Shown one piece after another: positions 41,384-50,343 of a stretch of 57,641 bases of DNA. The translations under genes and the position numbers were made by a program. The stretch is from the NCBI GenBank assembly GCA_034722275.1, contig JAYENW010000028.1:1-57641 (forward strand), written 5' to 3'. The notes under the pieces are model-generated. The model ran no database searches. It saw nothing but the letters and a program-made list of their open reading frames with translations, and was not told the origin of the DNA. Origin of the DNA: M55B177 sp034722275. Lineage in GTDB: Bacteria; Chloroflexota; Dehalococcoidia; GIF9; AB-539-J10. Each line of letters starts with the position of its first letter. Position 1 is the first letter of the stretch.

Positions 41384-41413
41384 AGTATAAATAAAAGACA
41401 GAAATAGTGTCAA
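41384..41413 (-). promoter_or_regulatory. Promoter of the tRNA-tuf operon
   Basis: On the minus strand TTGACA (41408-41413) and TATACT (41384-41389) are 18 bases apart. The predicted start, near 41377, is about nine bases before tRNA-Thr(TGT). Confidence 0.65.
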
Positions 41414-41479
41414 ACATTGTGGGGAGTTCTAGAATCTTTTGTGTGACCTTTCTGTGAATAGTGAGGTGAAACAAATTAT

Positions 41480-42475
41480 TTATTCTTTGGACACGTATAA
41501 AGAAAGGCCATTCATATCAATGTTGCCTACTTTACCCTCGGCAACCAGCAATTTAAGGTGAGCGATAGTCTCCATTATAGCCAGCCGCTTATCCCAACAT
41601 GCTAAATTGCTGAAGGCAATGCCTCCTTGTATGGGCTTCCAGGTACTTTCTTGGGCTATTTGGTAGGCTGTTTTCAATCCACCCTCTAAAATGTGCATTA
41701 TTTTGCGTTTCCTCTCCTCATGATAATGAAGTATCTTCTCCACCCTGAGCCATAGACTATTAAATATGGGACCATGCCCGGGTAAAATAAAAGATATTTT
41801 GAGATCTTCAAGCTTCTGCAAAGAGGAAATATAATCCCCCAGGGGGTTATCTCCTGATTGAGGATTAAAGCCTATATGGGGAGTGGTGTCATACAGAACA
41901 TGGTCGCCGGAGAAAAGCAACCTTTTCTTGGGCTCATGAAGACAAATATGCCCAAGAGAATGTCCTGGCGTTGCTATTACCTCTATTTTGAATGAATTGG
42001 TAGAAAGACTATCGCCATCTTCTAATATTATGTCAGGTGACTCAGCTGTAACAAACTCCTTCATCCATAGGGAAGCATTAGTAAAATCGAGCAATTCACT
42101 TTGAGGGGTACCATTATGCGCGAGTTCTTTTTCTACCTCTTTAACTAGTTCAGCAAAATCCTTATATCTGGAATTGATTAATTCTGCTTCAACTCGATGC
42201 ATAGCTACTTTGGCTCCACAGAGCTGTTTTATCTTGCTTGCTAGACCGTAGTGGTCAGGATGAATATGTGTAATAACAACCGTTTTGATATCCTGAAGCT
42301 TAATATGTTCTGCTTTTAGTCCTTCTCGAAGAGCCCAAAGGGATTCAGGACTATCCCAGCCACTATCAATTAATATACTGCCCTTGTCTCCTTCAACTAC
42401 ATACACATTAGTACATCCTGTGATGCCTTTGGAAAATGGGACTTTTATTTGGTGGATACCATTTATTACTTCCAT
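41480..42475 (-). CDS. MBL-fold metallo-hydrolase
   Basis: 331 residues of the metallo-beta-lactamase fold. The metal motif THIHPDHYG (about residues 69-77) is complete, with a further His in ATPGHSLGHICLH and Asp in LLFSGDHVLYDT, and a last His in ILPGHGPIF. A C-terminal winged-helix-like extension (about 240-331) is found in glyoxalase-II-like and nucleotide-related members. The substrate cannot be assigned. Its start overlaps the end of eno by 10 bases, so it is the last gene of the ligA-pth-eno operon. Confidence 0.8.
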   Translation of the reverse strand: MEVINGIHQIKVPFSKGITGCTNVYVVEGDKGSILIDSGWDSPESLWALREGLKAEHIKLQDIKTVVITHIHPDHYGLASKIKQLCGAKVAMHRVEAELINSRYKDFAELVKEVEKELAHNGTPQSELLDFTNASLWMKEFVTAESPDIILEDGDSLSTNSFKIEVIATPGHSLGHICLHEPKKRLLFSGDHVLYDTTPHIGFNPQSGDNPLGDYISSLQKLEDLKISFILPGHGPIFNSLWLRVEKILHYHEERKRKIMHILEGGLKTAYQIAQESTWKPIQGGIAFSNLACWDKRLAIMETIAHLKLLVAEGKVGNIDMNGLSLYVSKE

Positions 42476-43776
42476 GATTTCTTATCTAGGTTGTATAAAG
42501 CGGCTGCTCCAGGATATGAAGCTGTAGTTCCTAATTCTTCTTCTATGCGGAGAAGACGGTTGTACTTAGCCAACCTTTCACTGCGGCAGGGAGCGCCAGT
42601 TTTAATGAATCCAGCACCAGTAGCCACAGCCAAATCAGCTATTGTGGCGTCTTCAGTCTCACCAGAACGGTGGCTGATGATCGCTGTCCACTTTGTCTTC
42701 TGTGCCTTCTGGATCACAGCTAAGGTTTCGCTGAGCGTACCAATTTGGTTGAGTTTAATGAGAATCGAGTTGGAAGCATTCTCAGTAATGCCTTTCTCAA
42801 GGCGCGCGATGTTGGTGACATAAAGGTCGTCACCTACGAGCTGGGTGGTTTTACCTAGTTTAGCTGTGAGTAGTATCCAACCGGCCCAATCATCTTCAGC
42901 CAGACCATCTTCGATACTCATGATGGGATATTGTGATGTCAGTTCGGCATAATAATCGATCATCTCTCCACTAGAGAGAGTCCTGCCTTCTCGGGATAGG
43001 AGATATTTGCCGTTCTGGTAAAAACTGCTTGCTGCTGGGTCAAGAGCTATGAAGCAATCTTTGCCGGCTTTGTAGCTAGCCTTATCAATAGCTACCAAGA
43101 TTAACTCCACAGCTTCCTTATTCGAAGAAAGCTGAGGAGCAAAGCCACCTTCGTCGCCGATATTGGTGTTCAAATCTTTGTCACTGAGCACTTTGTGTAG
43201 AGAATGATAGATCTCGCTGCTTATCTGCATGGCTTGGGCGAAATTGACTGCCCCCAAAGGCACTATCATAAATTCCTGGAAATCAGTGGAATTCTGAGCA
43301 TGCTTGCCTCCATTTAAAATGTTTAACATGGGAACAGGTAACAGATTAGCTTCTGCTCCCCCCAGATAGCGATACAAGGGAATACCCAGAAAACTGGCGC
43401 CAGCCTTAGCCACAGCAAGGGACACTCCTAAAATAGCGTTCGCCCCAAGGCGAGCTTTATTAGCCGTGCCATCAAGTTCGATTAAGGCTTGGTCTATAGC
43501 TGCCTGTTCTAAAGCAGACATGCCTATGATGCTGGCAGCAATATCATCATTGACATGATTTACCGCTTTTAGAACACCCAGGCCGTTGTATCTGCTGCTG
43601 TCACCATCACGAAGCTCTACAGCTTCATGCTTACCCACACTTGCCCCTGAAGGAACCGATGCCCTGCCTACAGTGCCGTCAATCAATATTACCTCCACTT
43701 CTATAGTGGGGTTGCTCCGAGAATCGAGAATTTCCCTTGCTTTAATACTTTCAATGAGCGCCAGTTTCAAATTCAT
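42466..43776 (-). CDS. eno: Enolase
   Basis: Glycolytic/gluconeogenic enzyme interconverting 2-phosphoglycerate and phosphoenolpyruvate. 436 residues with the N-terminal AREILDSRSNPTIEVEV, metal and catalytic region (GDEGGFAPQL, MSIEDGLAEDDW), signature SILIKLNQIGTLSE and SHRSGETEDATIADLAVA. Normal length. It lies two bases after the LOG-like gene. Confidence 0.96.
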   Translation of the reverse strand: MNLKLALIESIKAREILDSRSNPTIEVEVILIDGTVGRASVPSGASVGKHEAVELRDGDSSRYNGLGVLKAVNHVNDDIAASIIGMSALEQAAIDQALIELDGTANKARLGANAILGVSLAVAKAGASFLGIPLYRYLGGAEANLLPVPMLNILNGGKHAQNSTDFQEFMIVPLGAVNFAQAMQISSEIYHSLHKVLSDKDLNTNIGDEGGFAPQLSSNKEAVELILVAIDKASYKAGKDCFIALDPAASSFYQNGKYLLSREGRTLSSGEMIDYYAELTSQYPIMSIEDGLAEDDWAGWILLTAKLGKTTQLVGDDLYVTNIARLEKGITENASNSILIKLNQIGTLSETLAVIQKAQKTKWTAIISHRSGETEDATIADLAVATGAGFIKTGAPCRSERLAKYNRLLRIEEELGTTASYPGAAALYNLDKKSWK

Positions 43777-43778
43777 CT

Positions 43779-44261
43779 CTAACTCCTATCAAATTTTCTT
43801 TTAGCTAAGGTAACAGCCTTCTCTACGGCTTCTGCAGCACTCTTAGCTCTGATTATACTATCAACCTTCTGCCCTTTTCGTGATAATGACCAAGTATTTA
43901 GACCGATTACCGGAATACCACTTTTTAAGGCATACGCGATCTCGCTGAGAGTACCATAATTACCCCCGATGGCAATCACTGCCTGGGTGGACTTAACTAC
44001 AGCCATATTTCGAGCATAACCTATACCAGTCGCTATGGGAATGTCTATCCAGGGATTAGCACTATCTGGTGATTCGCTGGGCAAGATGCCCACAGTCAAG
44101 CCATTTTTAGACTTGGCGCCATGACAAACTGCTTCCATGACGCCGCCCAGGCCACCACATATTATGATGGCTCCTCGCTGAGCCAATTGTTCACCCACAG
44201 TTTCTGCTAGTTTAGCTTCTTCTGCAGAGCAGGAAGAATCTCCGATAACAGCAATAATCAT
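43779..44261 (-). CDS. LOG/SLOG-family nucleotide-binding protein (TIGR00725-like)
   Basis: 160 residues with a Rossmann-like fold. GGLGGVMEAVCHGAKS and AIGGNYGTLSEIAYAL match the PGGxGTxxE-type motif of the SLOG superfamily, which binds or hydrolyses nucleotide-linked ribose. Biochemical function is unknown; relatives include cytokinin-activating LOG phosphoribohydrolases. It is sandwiched between pth and eno. Confidence 0.75.
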   Translation of the reverse strand: MIIAVIGDSSCSAEEAKLAETVGEQLAQRGAIIICGGLGGVMEAVCHGAKSKNGLTVGILPSESPDSANPWIDIPIATGIGYARNMAVVKSTQAVIAIGGNYGTLSEIAYALKSGIPVIGLNTWSLSRKGQKVDSIIRAKSAAEAVEKAVTLAKRKFDRS

Positions 44262-44290
44262 CTGAAGCTTGTTTAGGGATTATACCACAA

Positions 44291-44866
44291 TTAATTGAAT
44301 TTACTCATGGCTGCTTCTATGCCTTGAGCCAGGAAACAGTCAATCCCTTCAGCTATTCGAGCAATAGCAGGTTTGATGGCATCTTTTTCTTTTGAAGTAA
44401 AACTGCTGAGCACATAATTGACGATGATGTCTTCTTTATTGGATTGCTCCTTCACTTGTGGCCGTCCAATCCCAATTCTAATTCGAGGAAAATCACCGCT
44501 TCCCAAGTTGGAGATAATAGACTTCATTCCCTTGTGTCCGCCCGAGCTGCCGCTCTGCCGAATCCTCATTTTACCCAAAGGAAGATCAAGGTCGTCGTAA
44601 ATCACCAGAAGATCACTTATGGCAATGTCATACTTGCGCACAAGACTTTCCACAGCTTTGCCACTGAAATTGACAAAGGTTCTGGGCTTGGCCAGCAATA
44701 CCCTCTCGTTGGCTACTTCCCCAATGCCTGTCTTGGCCTGACATTCCCTTCGTTCGAACTTAATGGAGTGAATTCTGGCGAAGTAATTAAGACAGAGGAA
44801 GCCAACATTATGCCGGTTATGTGCATAATCTCGACCTGGATTACCTAAGCCAACGATGATTTTCAT
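44291..44866 (-). CDS. pth: Peptidyl-tRNA hydrolase
   Basis: Releases tRNA from prematurely terminated peptidyl-tRNA. 191 residues with the N-terminal GLGNPGRDYAHNRHNVGF containing the catalytic His, FVNFSGKAVESL, and the Asp in DLLVIYDDLDLPLGKMR. GHKGMKSIISNLG is also typical. It is 29 bases upstream of the LOG-like gene. Confidence 0.95.
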   Translation of the reverse strand: MKIIVGLGNPGRDYAHNRHNVGFLCLNYFARIHSIKFERRECQAKTGIGEVANERVLLAKPRTFVNFSGKAVESLVRKYDIAISDLLVIYDDLDLPLGKMRIRQSGSSGGHKGMKSIISNLGSGDFPRIRIGIGRPQVKEQSNKEDIIVNYVLSSFTSKEKDAIKPAIARIAEGIDCFLAQGIEAAMSKFN

Positions 44867-44899
44867 TTCCTATGAATCCCAAGGCAGCTCAGAAAATTG

Positions 44900-46915
44900 C
44901 TAATGGGGTTGATTTAGCAATTGCAAAAATTCAGCTTCATTAATTGTCTTCACCCCTAAATTTTTTGCCTTGGCTAATTTTGAGCCCGGATCAGCACCCA
45001 CTACCAGATGAGATATTTTCTTAGTAACATCCGAGCTTGCCTTGCCTCCTAGCTCTTTGATTTTTGCCTCGGCCTGTTGACGCGTAAATGATTCCAACTT
45101 TCCGGTTAAAACGAATTCTAAACCGGCTAGAGGTAATTTTTCTGGTTTAATTTCTTCCCTTTTTAGATTTACCCCAGCCTTGTATAGCTTCTCAACGATG
45201 TGCCTGTTCTCTTCCTGTCTGAAGAAGGCCACAATGCTATCAGTTATTTTGGGGCCAATAGAGGGAAGAGATAAAAAGTCCTCTTGGCTGGCTTTCATCA
45301 GAGCATCTATACTGGAAAAGTTTTCTGCCAACAAGTCGGCATATTCCTCACCAACATGCAGAATTCCCAGAGCAAAGATAACCCGGGATAGAGGTCTATT
45401 TTTACTCTTTTCTATAGAATCAAGCACATTAGAAATACTCTTATCAGCCATCCTCTCCAGGCTCAATAGTTGTTCTCTGGTAAGATAGTATAAGTCAGCT
45501 GCATCTTTGATTAAGCCAGCGTTAAATAAAGCTTGGCATAGCTTTTCACCCACGCCATCTATATCCATAGCTCCTCGGCTGACAAAGTGTTTGATTCGTT
45601 CCAAAGCTTGAGATGGACAGGCAGCATTGGTGCAGCGGTGCATGGCCTCACCTTCAGGCTTTATCACCTCTGCGTTGCATACTGGGCAGTGATTTGGCAT
45701 ATAAAAAATCTTTTCCTTGCCAGTGCGGCGACTGAGGATGGGGCCGACTATTTCAGGTATCACCTCACCCGCTCGTTGTATGGTAACCCAATCCCCAATA
45801 CGAATATCTTTGCGGTGGATATCTCCTTCATTGTGTAACGCTGCTGAACTGATAACAACACCACCTACTTGAACAGGTTCTAAAATAGCATAAGGATTGA
45901 GGCTTCCTGTTCTGCCCACATTTATACCAATATCTATGAGATGTGTAATGCCCTGGATGGCAGGGAATTTATAGGCGATAGCCCATCTTGGCTCACGGGC
46001 TACATTTCCCATTTCCTGTTGCAGGGCAATACCATTGACTTTCACCACCATCCCATCAACTTCGTAAGGCCATCCTTCACGATTATCCACCCAGTTTTGA
46101 TGGTAGCTTTCCACCTCATCAATATCATGGCATAGAACGATGTTAGGGTTTATTTTGAAACCCAGGGATTTGAGCCACTCCATGATTCCCCAATGAGTAT
46201 CAGGAACTGTCTTGCCTTCAACCCATCCCAGGCCATAAATGAATATATCCAGAGGACGCTTGGCAGTAATGCTGGAGTCTAACTGTCGCACTGAGCCAGC
46301 AGCAGCATTTCTGGGGTTAGCGAAAAGGGATAACCCGTCTTTTGCCCTTTCTTCATTAAGTTTCTTAAAGCCAGCCTTGGGAAGGTAAACCTCGCCTCTA
46401 ACTTCAAATCTTGGTGGCGGTTCACCTTCAGATATGGAAAGAGGGATACTTCGGACAGTCTTCAAGTTCTGAGTGATGTTTTCTCCTCGGTATCCATCTC
46501 CTCGGGTTGCTCCAGTGACAAGCAAGCCATCGATATAAGTCAAGGCCACAGCTAATCCGTCGATTTTAGGCTCGCATACAAGATCAAATTGATGTCGGTT
46601 CAACAAATTAGCAGCTCTCTTATGCCAGGCGCCTAGCTCTTCATAAGAAAAAGCGTTAGCTAGGCTGAGCAGAGGTAGAGGGTGCTCTATAACTCCAAAT
46701 TCTTCCAGGGGTGGAGCCCCAATTCGCTGCGTAGGTGAATCAGGGGTAATAAGTTCTGGATACTCAACTTCAAGCTCTTTAAGCTCTCGCATTAGCTCAT
46801 CATAGTCAGCATCACTGGTTTCAGGACTATCCAGCACATAGTAACGGTAATTGTGATAATTGATTGAGCGGCGCAGGTCCTTTATTCTTCCTTTTGCTTT
46901 ACTCACATCTGTCAT
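44900..46915 (-). CDS. ligA: NAD-dependent DNA ligase
   Basis: Seals nicks during replication and repair. 671 residues: Ia and adenylation domains with the nucleophile Lys in CEPKIDGLAVAL (about residue 113), OB fold, zinc finger (CPVCNAEV then CTNAACPSQ, about 408-434), helix-hairpin-helix repeats and a C-terminal BRCT domain (about 590-671; LAGLEFVLTGKLESFTRQ). Full length. First gene of the minus-strand group ending with the MBL hydrolase. Confidence 0.96.
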   Translation of the reverse strand: MTDVSKAKGRIKDLRRSINYHNYRYYVLDSPETSDADYDELMRELKELEVEYPELITPDSPTQRIGAPPLEEFGVIEHPLPLLSLANAFSYEELGAWHKRAANLLNRHQFDLVCEPKIDGLAVALTYIDGLLVTGATRGDGYRGENITQNLKTVRSIPLSISEGEPPPRFEVRGEVYLPKAGFKKLNEERAKDGLSLFANPRNAAAGSVRQLDSSITAKRPLDIFIYGLGWVEGKTVPDTHWGIMEWLKSLGFKINPNIVLCHDIDEVESYHQNWVDNREGWPYEVDGMVVKVNGIALQQEMGNVAREPRWAIAYKFPAIQGITHLIDIGINVGRTGSLNPYAILEPVQVGGVVISSAALHNEGDIHRKDIRIGDWVTIQRAGEVIPEIVGPILSRRTGKEKIFYMPNHCPVCNAEVIKPEGEAMHRCTNAACPSQALERIKHFVSRGAMDIDGVGEKLCQALFNAGLIKDAADLYYLTREQLLSLERMADKSISNVLDSIEKSKNRPLSRVIFALGILHVGEEYADLLAENFSSIDALMKASQEDFLSLPSIGPKITDSIVAFFRQEENRHIVEKLYKAGVNLKREEIKPEKLPLAGLEFVLTGKLESFTRQQAEAKIKELGGKASSDVTKKISHLVVGADPGSKLAKAKNLGVKTINEAEFLQLLNQPH

Positions 46916-47033
46916 GGGGTCACCTTGCTATATAATACCGCATGGCTTCGAAAATGGACAGTAACGCATTAACAGCTTTATGCTAATACGACTTTATGGA
47001 AAACCATGGAGTTCTTAATAAGGTTACTATGAT

Positions 47034-47062
47034 GAGAAAGGGCTCATTATAGAGCCCCTCTC
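47034..47062 (-). terminator. Terminator hairpin after the CoA-metabolism operon
   Basis: Stem GGGCTC/GAGCCC (47040-47045 with 47052-47057) around a 6-base loop, extended outward by GAGA/TCTC pairs, followed on the minus strand by TTTCTC. It lies 30 bases beyond the last gene of the operon. Confidence 0.5.
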
Positions 47063-47091
47063 ATATAGAAAGTTCAGTTAGCCACAATATT

Positions 47092-49116
47092 TTACTTTTT
47101 ATACTCTGGCTGTCTCTTATTCATGAAAGCAGCTATACCCTCTTTAGCAGCATCAGTGCAAGAAATTTCTCCAAAGCCTTTATACCCAATCTCAAGAGCA
47201 TCTTTAAAAGAGCTAGCTGCTGCAGCGTTCTTGATAGTCTTAGCCATGATAGAGACTGCCTCTTTGCTCAGAGCCAGTTTGCCTGCCATAGGCTGTTCTG
47301 GCAGTTTTATTTCCGGAATAGCTACCTTACCATCAGGGATCCGCTTGATCTTACCTTGAAGGTCGTTTACTTCTTTAATAGCTTCCTGAATCATATTGAA
47401 ATAACTATCTGAAAGCTTTTTCACCATGCCAATATCAAGAGCTTTCTGAGCATTAATGACTTTCCCCAAACAGAGTGTTTCATGGAACACTGCAGCCGAT
47501 TCTGGCCATTTGCGGTAAGGAATAACACATCCTCCTATCCCGGGCAGTATGCCAAGCGTGATTTCTGGGAACTGGAAAGTGGCATTCCTAGTAGCCACCA
47601 CACTATGACATCGGAGAGCCATCTCGAATCCACCACCCAACGCCATCCCATTTACCGCAGCCACAACTGGTTTATCCATCTGGTCGATAAACATCTGTAC
47701 CTTGGCACAATCCCTGGCATATTGGGCTGAAGCTTCAGCATCACCCAGCAATTGGGTGAATCTTCCAATTTCGGCGCCAGCACAGAAAGCTCTCTGCCCG
47801 TATCCTGTGATGATAAATCCTTTTATGTAGGGATTACCTTCGCCTTTCTTCAAAACATCCAAAATTTCATCATTAACCTCATCACTCAGAGCATTCATAA
47901 ACTGAGGCCTGCGGATAGTGATGATTTCCACTCCATCTATATTATCTACCAGAATATGGCGCTTGAAATCCTGGTACTCAGCAGAAGGTTTCCCCATTCC
48001 AGGAAATCCTTGCCTTTCCTTTTGGAACTTTTTGATTATCCGCTCAGTTTCTACTTCCCCTAATTCTCGCATTATATCAAACGGCCCCTGTTTGAAACCC
48101 AGAGCTACCTGGCAGCCCAGATTAAGGTCTTCAGGAGTCCCAATACCACGGTCGACGATATCAAAGGATTGAGAGAACATAATTCCCAATAACCGATCCC
48201 GCACAATATTTTTAATATCGTCAGGAACTTCCACCTTCTCCCTGAGTCCTATGGTTTTCCAGTTGTCAACTGACCTAAGGATAAGTGCTGGCTTATAATG
48301 AGCACCTTCCTCCATCTGAAGGGAATTGCACTCAAAAACAATAGGATTCCCTCTAGCCATGTTAAGAGTCCAGAGTGGACCAGAGATAGCAAATTCCTGT
48401 CCTACTGTGTCAACCTGACTGGCAGTAGCCACATCGAGAAGGTAAGCAGCCTCATTGCACCAGTTATCAAAGACCCGGTCCAGAATAAAGCAAATGGCAT
48501 TATCAGATATGATGGGGACTTTGCCCATAGCACAGAACATCAAGAATAAGTAATCCACTGTCTCTCGCACACACTTCTCCCAGGTAATCACCTCCACCGC
48601 AGGGTTTCGCCAGGCTGGTGCAAAGAAGTGAGTGATGGTGGCTCTCTGTGGATTTTTCATCTTTGCGAAGAGGCGATCAGCTGGGATAGAACTGGTATTG
48701 GATGTGATAATAGTATCTTCGCTCACTACATCCTCAATCTGGGTAAAAATCTTTTGCTTCAGGGCTATGTTCTCGGCAGCAGCCTCAATAACTAAGTCGC
48801 AATTCTTAATTTGAGAATAATCTGTCGTGTAGGTGATGTTTTTCAGAACTTCTTTGCCCTCATCCTCTTTCATCTTCTTTCTAGCTATTGCTTTCTCTAC
48901 ATATCCCTGAAGGCGTTTCTCTGCATTCCTAAGTGGCTCTTCTATTATGTCTACTAAAGTGAGCTTAATCTCCGGTGAACCACTCTTGAAAAAATAGCCA
49001 ATATCGGGGCCAATAGTCCCGGCACCCACTATTGCTACTTCTTTTGGGGGGGGACGCTTGAGCGTCATCAGTAAAGGGTTAAGAACTGTTGGATAAAGTT
49101 TGCTTTTGCTATCCAT
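47092..49116 (-). CDS. Bifunctional 3-hydroxyacyl-CoA dehydrogenase / enoyl-CoA hydratase
   Basis: 674 residues. The N-terminal half (about 25-300) is a 3-hydroxyacyl-CoA dehydrogenase with NAD motif VAIVGAGTIGPDIGYFF and the conserved NTSSIPADRLF and THFFAPAWRNPAVEVI. The C-terminal half (about 400-660) is a crotonase-fold hydratase with oxyanion sequences AFCAGAEIGRFT and NGMALGGGFEMALRC. The dehydrogenase-first order is the reverse of E. coli FadB. The start is ATG 49114-49116, with AAAGGAGG five bases upstream; a longer frame overlaps the thiolase. It carries out two consecutive beta-oxidation-type steps. Confidence 0.88.
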   Translation of the reverse strand: MDSKSKLYPTVLNPLLMTLKRPPPKEVAIVGAGTIGPDIGYFFKSGSPEIKLTLVDIIEEPLRNAEKRLQGYVEKAIARKKMKEDEGKEVLKNITYTTDYSQIKNCDLVIEAAAENIALKQKIFTQIEDVVSEDTIITSNTSSIPADRLFAKMKNPQRATITHFFAPAWRNPAVEVITWEKCVRETVDYLFLMFCAMGKVPIISDNAICFILDRVFDNWCNEAAYLLDVATASQVDTVGQEFAISGPLWTLNMARGNPIVFECNSLQMEEGAHYKPALILRSVDNWKTIGLREKVEVPDDIKNIVRDRLLGIMFSQSFDIVDRGIGTPEDLNLGCQVALGFKQGPFDIMRELGEVETERIIKKFQKERQGFPGMGKPSAEYQDFKRHILVDNIDGVEIITIRRPQFMNALSDEVNDEILDVLKKGEGNPYIKGFIITGYGQRAFCAGAEIGRFTQLLGDAEASAQYARDCAKVQMFIDQMDKPVVAAVNGMALGGGFEMALRCHSVVATRNATFQFPEITLGILPGIGGCVIPYRKWPESAAVFHETLCLGKVINAQKALDIGMVKKLSDSYFNMIQEAIKEVNDLQGKIKRIPDGKVAIPEIKLPEQPMAGKLALSKEAVSIMAKTIKNAAAASSFKDALEIGYKGFGEISCTDAAKEGIAAFMNKRQPEYKK

Positions 49117-49126
49117 GATTCCTCCT

Positions 49127-50326
49127 TTATTCTGGTAATCCAAAGATGGTTACTGCTGCAATATGGATACCGACATTACCACCAATATTGCTAATTAAAC
49201 CGAGTTTGGGGCTTTTCACCTGTCTTGCTGGATTATCAACCTTACCCTGCAATTGTTTGTAGATTTCGTAAGTCATTCTGAGACCGCTGGCCGAAAGAGG
49301 ATGCCCAAAACATTTCAAACCACCATCGGTGTTGACAGGTTGTTCACCTTGAAGGGTGAATCTGCCTGCCAGCACATCCTCAGGAGCTTTACCTCGAGGA
49401 CTAAACTGTAAATCCTCATAACTTATAAGTTCAGTAGTACTGAAACAGTCATGCAGTTCGGCTATGCTTATTTCCTCTCGTGGATTGGTTATTTCGGCTT
49501 CTTCGTAGGCAGCTTTGGCAGCGGCTGCATTCTCTGGGAAATAGAGAAAGTTAAATTCAGCTTGCAGTGTTGCCTGAGCTGCGCCAGCAGCTAATGCCTG
49601 AGCCTTTACTAAGATGTAATCCTTTCTCATAGTCTTGGCTATCTCAGGTGTGGTGACAATGGCAGCAGCACAGCCGTCACTCATGCCACAACAATCATAC
49701 AGCGTATACGGCCAGACAATTAAAGGTGACTTGAGGACGTCTTCTACTGTTATTTTGCGATGTAAGTGAGCTCTGGTGGTTAAGAAGCCGTTATCATGAT
49801 TTTTTACGTCTATCAAAGCCAGCATCCGTTTGTAATCCTCAAAACTCCACTTATAATAATCACGATAATGATAGAAATACCTCGTGCCATATTGACCAAA
49901 CTGACTTGCTGGAGGTATATCCCATTCCGTTATACTTCTATCCAACGGCTCCTGGATAAAGAAGCCAAAGCCGCCATTGTGGTCTTTGGTTTTCTCAATC
50001 CCGCAGGCAAGCACGATGTCATAAACTCCTGAAGCCACTCCATAGCAGGCGTTTCTCAGAGTATCCTGCCCACCGCAACAAAAATTCTCTACCCTGGTAA
50101 CAGGGATATATTCTGTTTTTAGGGCGCGAGATAGATGAGCACCGGTGAGGCCCGATTCACGGCTACCATACCATGCAGCTTGAATATCTTTAGGTTCTAT
50201 GCCCGCATCCTCAAAAGCTTCATAGCAAGCGTCTACTACCAAGTCCTCAATACTTTTATCCCAAAGTTCCCCAAATTTGGTACAGCCCATGCCCACTATT
50301 GCCACTTTGTCTTTGATGCTTCCCAT
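49127..50326 (-). CDS. Thiolase (SCP2/archaeal-type acetyl-CoA acetyltransferase)
   Basis: 399 residues of the non-decarboxylating condensing enzyme family lacking the FadA-type insert. N-terminus VAIVGMGCTKFGELWDKS; probable nucleophile Cys83 in ENFCCGGQDTLRNA. Second-site motifs are AELHDCFSTTELISYEDL and CFGHPLSASGLRM near the C-terminus. It lies 18 bases after the HMG-CoA-synthase-like gene. In archaea such thiolases form a complex with HMG-CoA synthase via DUF35, and the neighbour here is a fusion of those two parts. Confidence 0.85.
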   Translation of the reverse strand: MGSIKDKVAIVGMGCTKFGELWDKSIEDLVVDACYEAFEDAGIEPKDIQAAWYGSRESGLTGAHLSRALKTEYIPVTRVENFCCGGQDTLRNACYGVASGVYDIVLACGIEKTKDHNGGFGFFIQEPLDRSITEWDIPPASQFGQYGTRYFYHYRDYYKWSFEDYKRMLALIDVKNHDNGFLTTRAHLHRKITVEDVLKSPLIVWPYTLYDCCGMSDGCAAAIVTTPEIAKTMRKDYILVKAQALAAGAAQATLQAEFNFLYFPENAAAAKAAYEEAEITNPREEISIAELHDCFSTTELISYEDLQFSPRGKAPEDVLAGRFTLQGEQPVNTDGGLKCFGHPLSASGLRMTYEIYKQLQGKVDNPARQVKSPKLGLISNIGGNVGIHIAAVTIFGLPE

Positions 50327-50343
50327 AACATTTACCTCCTAAC

